Assembly: GCA_003354055.1 (NCBI GenBank)
Contig: PIVQ01000449.1
Span: forward strand, 1 to 6,157
DNA: 6,157 bases
Reading direction: 5' to 3'
Source: Desulfobacteraceae bacterium
GTDB taxonomy: Bacteria > Desulfobacterota > Desulfobacteria > Desulfobacterales > Desulfobacteraceae
This document shows, in pieces, positions 4,842-6,157 of this stretch (the first letter of the stretch is position 1; every line of letters starts with the position of its first letter). The notes under the pieces were generated by a model that was not told the origin of the DNA, did not search any database, and worked only from the letters and a program-made list of their open reading frames with translations. A program made the position numbers and the translations under genes.

Positions 4842-6157
4842 ATGAAAATTTCAGAGAGTGTTGTTCAATTATCAGCACATCATGCCTTGGAAGAGGCGGA
4901 TCTGCTTTCGCAGGAAGAGTCCCGTGAGACAGTTACTCGGCAGAATCGCTTTGGGGGGTGGAGCAGCTCCGGAGGACTTTCCGATAACGGAACCCCTACC
5001 ATGTGGATGGACCGGGTGAGCCTTTCCCATCGTTCCCACCAGGACATTCAGTCCGAGTATACGGCCAGTCTGGAATCTCGTGCCAGTGTTACCTCTGCCG
5101 CAGGTGATTCCACAACGGAATTTGCGCAGAATGAGCTGGTGGAGCATCTTGTGGGGGCGGTCATGGACCGGGAGGTTACGATAAGAACCCTTCGAGACGG
5201 GGATGATATCCGGTCCGGCAATGATATTTCAGCCGGTCTTGAACCTATAAGGGCGGTTCAGACCCAGTCCACTGAAAGTCTGGTAACTCTGAATAAGACC
5301 CAGGTGCATTTTGAACAGGAACAGATGGGTTTTTCTTCCGAGGGACAGGTGCGTACCGAGGATGGCAGACTTATTGACTTTTCTCTGGATATGGCCTTGG
5401 ACCGGGCCTATTTGTCCAGAACCCAGGAAGAAACCCTGATCCACACCTGGCAGCAGGAGGTGAATCTTATCGATCCTCTGGTCATCAGCCTGGACGGCGG
5501 TATTCCAAAGCTTACAGACACTAAGTTCGAGTTTGATCTGGACAATGACGGCACTACGGAAGAGATTTCTTTTGTAGCTAAGGGAAGCGGGTTCTTAAGC
5601 TTTGACCGCAACAATGACGGGGTCATAAACAACGGGTCTGAACTCTTCGGTCCGGGCACCGGAAACGGATTTGAAGAACTGGCCGGGTTTGATCAGGACG
5701 GCAACGGATGGATCGATGAAAATGATGAGGTCTTTTCCCAACTCAACGTCTGGACCCGGGATGACCAGGGAAACGACCAGTTGGTCTCCCTGAAGGATGC
5801 CGGTGTTGGCGCCATCTACCTGGACAATGCTCAGGCCGAGTTTAACTATACCACCATGGACAACGAACTCCAGGGACAGTTGCGGCGGTCCGGTGTCTTT
5901 TTATTTGAAAATGGGAATGTTGGGGCGATCCAGCAGATCGATCTGGCGGCAAGGGTTCCTGAAGAGGAGATCGCTGAGGTTGAGATGTCTATTCCTGAAC
6001 CGTTTGATCCCCAATCCTTATTTGCGCCGGCTATGAACATGACCCTTCAACCGGAAGAGGAAGTTGCGGAAAATCCCCTGAAGATGCTCATGGATCAGAT
6101 CAAGGCCCTTCGGGAAGAAATCCAGCAGATTCTTGGGAATAGAACGGGCAGGGGTAA
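4842..6157 (+). CDS. EF-hand/dockerin-like calcium-binding protein, 3' end beyond the window
   Basis: Translated from the ATG at 4842: 438 codons without a stop, continuing past the right edge (the terminal TAA is in another frame). No signal peptide or membrane segment. Residues 1-210 are Ser/Thr/Glu-rich with no domain I recognise; the opening MKISESVVQLSAHHALEEAD resembles the start of a widespread family of uncharacterised proteobacterial proteins. Residues 211-325 carry a calcium-loop module, beginning DPLVISLDGG: DLDNDGTTEE (232-241), DRNNDGVINNGSELFG (255-270) and DQDGNGWIDENDE (284-296). The last has Asp/Asn at loop positions 1, 3, 5, 9 and Asp at 12, as in dockerin-type loops. The module resembles those found at the ends of RTX/hemolysin-type and other extracellular bacterial proteins. 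Residues 411-432 form a likely amphipathic helix or coiled coil (KMLMDQIKALREEIQQIL). Calcium binding is likely; cellular location and function are unknown. It is divergent from the selA operon. Confidence 0.85.
   Translation, partial: MKISESVVQLSAHHALEEADLLSQEESRETVTRQNRFGGWSSSGGLSDNGTPTMWMDRVSLSHRSHQDIQSEYTASLESRASVTSAAGDSTTEFAQNELVEHLVGAVMDREVTIRTLRDGDDIRSGNDISAGLEPIRAVQTQSTESLVTLNKTQVHFEQEQMGFSSEGQVRTEDGRLIDFSLDMALDRAYLSRTQEETLIHTWQQEVNLIDPLVISLDGGIPKLTDTKFEFDLDNDGTTEEISFVAKGSGFLSFDRNNDGVINNGSELFGPGTGNGFEELAGFDQDGNGWIDENDEVFSQLNVWTRDDQGNDQLVSLKDAGVGAIYLDNAQAEFNYTTMDNELQGQLRRSGVFLFENGNVGAIQQIDLAARVPEEEIAEVEMSIPEPFDPQSLFAPAMNMTLQPEEEVAENPLKMLMDQIKALREEIQQILGNRTGRG

Noticed and set aside
4872..5659. 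Minus-strand open frames opposite the EF-hand gene (4872-5147, 5229-5444, 5408-5659)
   Set aside because: The plus-strand frame is uninterrupted with a strong Shine-Dalgarno and calcium-loop motifs; the opposite frames are short and lack motifs.
6155..6157. TAA at the last three bases as the stop of the EF-hand gene
   Set aside because: The gene starts at 4842, so in-frame codons begin at positions divisible by three; the last codon is GGT (6153-6155) followed by AA. The TAA is out of frame and the gene continues past the window.

Overview
The window looks like a chromosomal segment from a Gram-negative, selenocysteine-using, environmental bacterium of mid GC content. The best guess is a sulfate-reducer-type deltaproteobacterium (Desulfobacterota, Desulfobacterales-like). 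This rests on three things: a bacterial-type SelA, a heptose enzyme of LPS synthesis (GmhA), and the style of the signalling proteins (CheD, HDOD and degenerate GGDEF domains, TPRs). The lineage call is inference; the gene calls are much firmer. No mobile element, CRISPR array, tRNA or rRNA was seen.

Layout: positions 1-4536 hold four tightly packed genes, all on the minus strand. In transcription order they are a CheD-HDOD fusion protein (4536 to 3142), selA (3149 to 1707, overlapping the previous gene by 8 nt), a protein with a degenerate GGDEF-like domain followed by six TPRs (1703 to 447, 3 nt after selA), and gmhA (from 407, running off the left edge). The overlap and short gaps suggest one operon. 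Its only long upstream gap is the 305-nt divergent region at 4537-4841. That region carries a good sigma70-type promoter candidate for the minus-strand operon, placed inside a perfect 12-bp inverted repeat. It also carries a second set of inverted repeats close to the start codon of the plus-strand gene.

Positions 4842-6157 encode, on the plus strand, at least 438 residues of a protein with a cluster of EF-hand/dockerin-like calcium-binding loops. This reading frame has no stop inside the window; the TAA at the very last bases is out of frame.

How the genes may work together: selA makes selenocysteyl-tRNA and gmhA starts ADP-heptose synthesis for LPS, so the operon is functionally mixed. The two companions look like regulatory or scaffold proteins: a putative chemoreceptor deamidase fused to HDOD, and a probably inactive cyclase-like domain on a TPR scaffold. 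The most unusual points are the CheD-HDOD fusion coupled to selA, a degenerate 12-bp tandem repeat that spans the overlap of those two genes and encodes different peptide repeats in the two frames, and the symmetric elements in the divergent intergenic region.
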